Source: DATBLZ01 sp036555065 (lineage in GTDB: Bacteria > Pseudomonadota > Gammaproteobacteria > Steroidobacterales > Rariloculaceae). From it: DNA of 31,873 nt. A program made the translations under genes and the position numbers. The notes below the pieces were generated by a model. It ran no database searches and was not told the origin of the DNA. It saw nothing but the letters and a program-made list of their open reading frames with translations. The stretch covers positions 1-31,873 of the forward strand of contig DATBLZ010000107.1 of assembly GCA_036555065.1 (NCBI GenBank). The letters are read 5' to 3'. This document shows, piece after piece, positions 30,919 to 31,873 of this stretch. The stretch's first letter is position 1. The number at the start of each line of letters is the position of its first letter.

Positions 30919-31873
30919 TTACTTCTTCGGCTCAGCCTTTGCTGCGGGCTTCGCTTCCGGTTTCCCTGCGGCTTTTCCCTCGGCCTTCGCTTCCGGCTGC
31001 GCCGCGCCCTTCCCCTCGGTCTTCGCGGGCGCAGCCTTCTTCTCGTCCTCGGCGCCGAGCGTCTTCGCCTTCGCCTCGGCTTCCTCGATCGGACCGACCA
31101 TGAAGAATGCCTGCTCCGGAAGGTGATCGTACTCGCCCGCGACGATCGCCTTGAAGCCGCGAATGGTCTCCTTGAGCGGCACGTACTTGCCTTCCGAGCC
31201 TGTGAAGGTCTCGGCGACCGTGAACGGCTGCGACAAGAAGCGCTGAATCTTGCGCGCGCGCTGGACGATGAGCTTGTCGTCCTCGGAGAGCTCGTCCATG
31301 CCGAGGATCGCGATGATGTCCTGGAGCTCCTTGAAGCGCTGCAAGACGGCCTGCGTGCCGCGCGCAACGTCGTAATGCTCCTGGCCGATGACGTTCGGAT
31401 CGAGCAGCCGGCTCGTCGAATCGAGCGGATCGACGGCCGGGTAGATGCCGAGCTCGGCGACCTGCCGCGAGAGAACGAGCGTCGCATCGAGATGCGCGAA
31501 CGTGGTCGCCGGCGACGGGTCGGTGAGGTCGTCGGCCGGCACGTAAACGGCTTGGAACGAGGTGATCGAGCCCTTCTTCGTCGACGTGATGCGCTCTTGG
31601 AGCACGCCCATCTCCTCGGCGAGCGTCGGCTGGTAGCCGACGGCCGACGGCATGCGCCCGAGCAACGCCGACACCTCCGTGCCCGCGAGCGTGTAGCGAT
31701 AGATGTTGTCGATGAACAAGAGCACGTCGCGACCTTCGTCGCGGAAATACTCGGCGATCGTGAGCCCCGTGAGACCGACGCGTAAGCGATTGCCGGGCGG
31801 CTCGTTCATCTGCCCGTAGACGAGCGAGACCTTGTCGAGAACGCCGCTCTCTTTCATCTCGTGGTAGAAGTCG
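30919..31873 (-). CDS. atpD: F1Fo ATP synthase beta subunit, 5' end outside the window, extended C-terminus
   Basis: The visible 317 residues cover the C-terminal two thirds of the catalytic beta subunit; the Walker A motif lies outside the window. The frame reads through the window edge as DFYHEMKESGVLDK, so the gene continues beyond 31873. Walker B (DVLLFIDNIYRYTLAGTEV), LLGRMPSAVGYQPTLAEEMG, SSITSFQAVYVPADDLTDPSP-like core, and IYPAVDPLDSTSR match the family closely. Unlike usual beta subunits, which end about where EEAEAKAKTL occurs, this one adds some 45 residues rich in Lys, Ala, Pro and Glu, containing two 12-residue repeats. atpC follows after 12 bases. Confidence 0.97.
   Translation of the reverse strand, partial: DFYHEMKESGVLDKVSLVYGQMNEPPGNRLRVGLTGLTIAEYFRDEGRDVLLFIDNIYRYTLAGTEVSALLGRMPSAVGYQPTLAEEMGVLQERITSTKKGSITSFQAVYVPADDLTDPSPATTFAHLDATLVLSRQVAELGIYPAVDPLDSTSRLLDPNVIGQEHYDVARGTQAVLQRFKELQDIIAILGMDELSEDDKLIVQRARKIQRFLSQPFTVAETFTGSEGKYVPLKETIRGFKAIVAGEYDHLPEQAFFMVGPIEEAEAKAKTLGAEDEKKAAPAKTEGKGAAQPEAKAEGKAAGKPEAKPAAKAEPKK
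30949..31020 (-). repeat. Two tandem 36-base units inside the atpD tail
   Basis: Units 30949-30984 and 30985-31020 both begin CTTCGCTTCCGG on the plus strand and end in TTCCC(C)TCGG; a third partial copy of the first six bases follows. They encode TEGKGAAQPEAK and AEGKAAGKPEAK. The units are in frame, so the copy number can change without breaking atpD. Confidence 0.65.

Noticed and set aside
1..31873. tRNA genes, rRNA genes, CRISPR arrays, insertion sequences or phage attachment sites
   Set aside because: I saw no cloverleaf-like sequence, regular spaced repeats, transposase or integrase; a tRNAscan-type search would be needed to exclude a small RNA gene.

Overview
The window is a high-GC, gene-dense chromosomal segment with no tRNA, rRNA, CRISPR array, integrase or transposase that I could see. 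Gene content and order (def-fmt-rsmB diverging from a LysM gene-dprA-smg-topA-tsaC, then aroE, and atpD-atpC near glmU-glmS) are typical of Gammaproteobacteria. The rsmB-DUF4390-ntrY-ntrX arrangement, the DUF6152 gene, the frequent GTG/TTG starts and the REP-like palindromes point toward the Xanthomonadales/Steroidobacterales/Nevskiales neighbourhood. That placement is inference; there is no marker gene here that settles the genus.

Layout. Positions 1-6.5 kb are accessory: a translationally coupled pair of secreted proteins (DUF6152 plus an unknown), a 2-oxoglutarate/Fe(II) hydroxylase, a serine beta-lactamase-fold hydrolase with an AmpG-like permease, and a membrane protein fusing a YcxB-like domain to a C13 (legumain/caspase-clan) cysteine peptidase. 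From 6.5 to 13.5 kb, all on the minus strand, lie def, fmt, rsmB, a DUF4390 protein, ntrY and ntrX (transcribed in that order). From 13.6 to 19.6 kb, on the plus strand, lie a LysM protein, dprA, smg, topA and tsaC. A large secreted subtilase and a convergent tag gene sit between tsaC and aroE, together with a non-coding stretch that carries three back-to-back hairpins. Then come aroE, an exonuclease III-family gene and an HD-domain protein. From 26.5 kb to the right edge, on the minus strand, are atpD (5' end outside the window), atpC, a shortened LpxL-type acyltransferase, glmU and glmS.

How the genes work together. Def and Fmt act on the two ends of the N-formylmethionine cycle, while RsmB and TsaC modify 16S rRNA and tRNA. 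NtrY/NtrX form a two-component pair, but NtrX has lost the residues needed for sigma-54 ATPase activity. TopA, DprA, Tag and the Xth homologue handle DNA topology, uptake and repair. GlmS and GlmU make UDP-GlcNAc for peptidoglycan and lipid A; the nearby LysM protein, the AmpG-like permease with its serine hydrolase, and the LpxL-type gene also concern the envelope.

Most worth a second look: the ATPase-motif-defective NtrX, the YcxB/C13 peptidase fusion, the triple hairpin upstream of aroE, the LpxL-type gene that appears to have lost two in-frame blocks, the repeat-built tail on AtpD, and the DUF6152 protein whose predicted mature end starts with two histidines.
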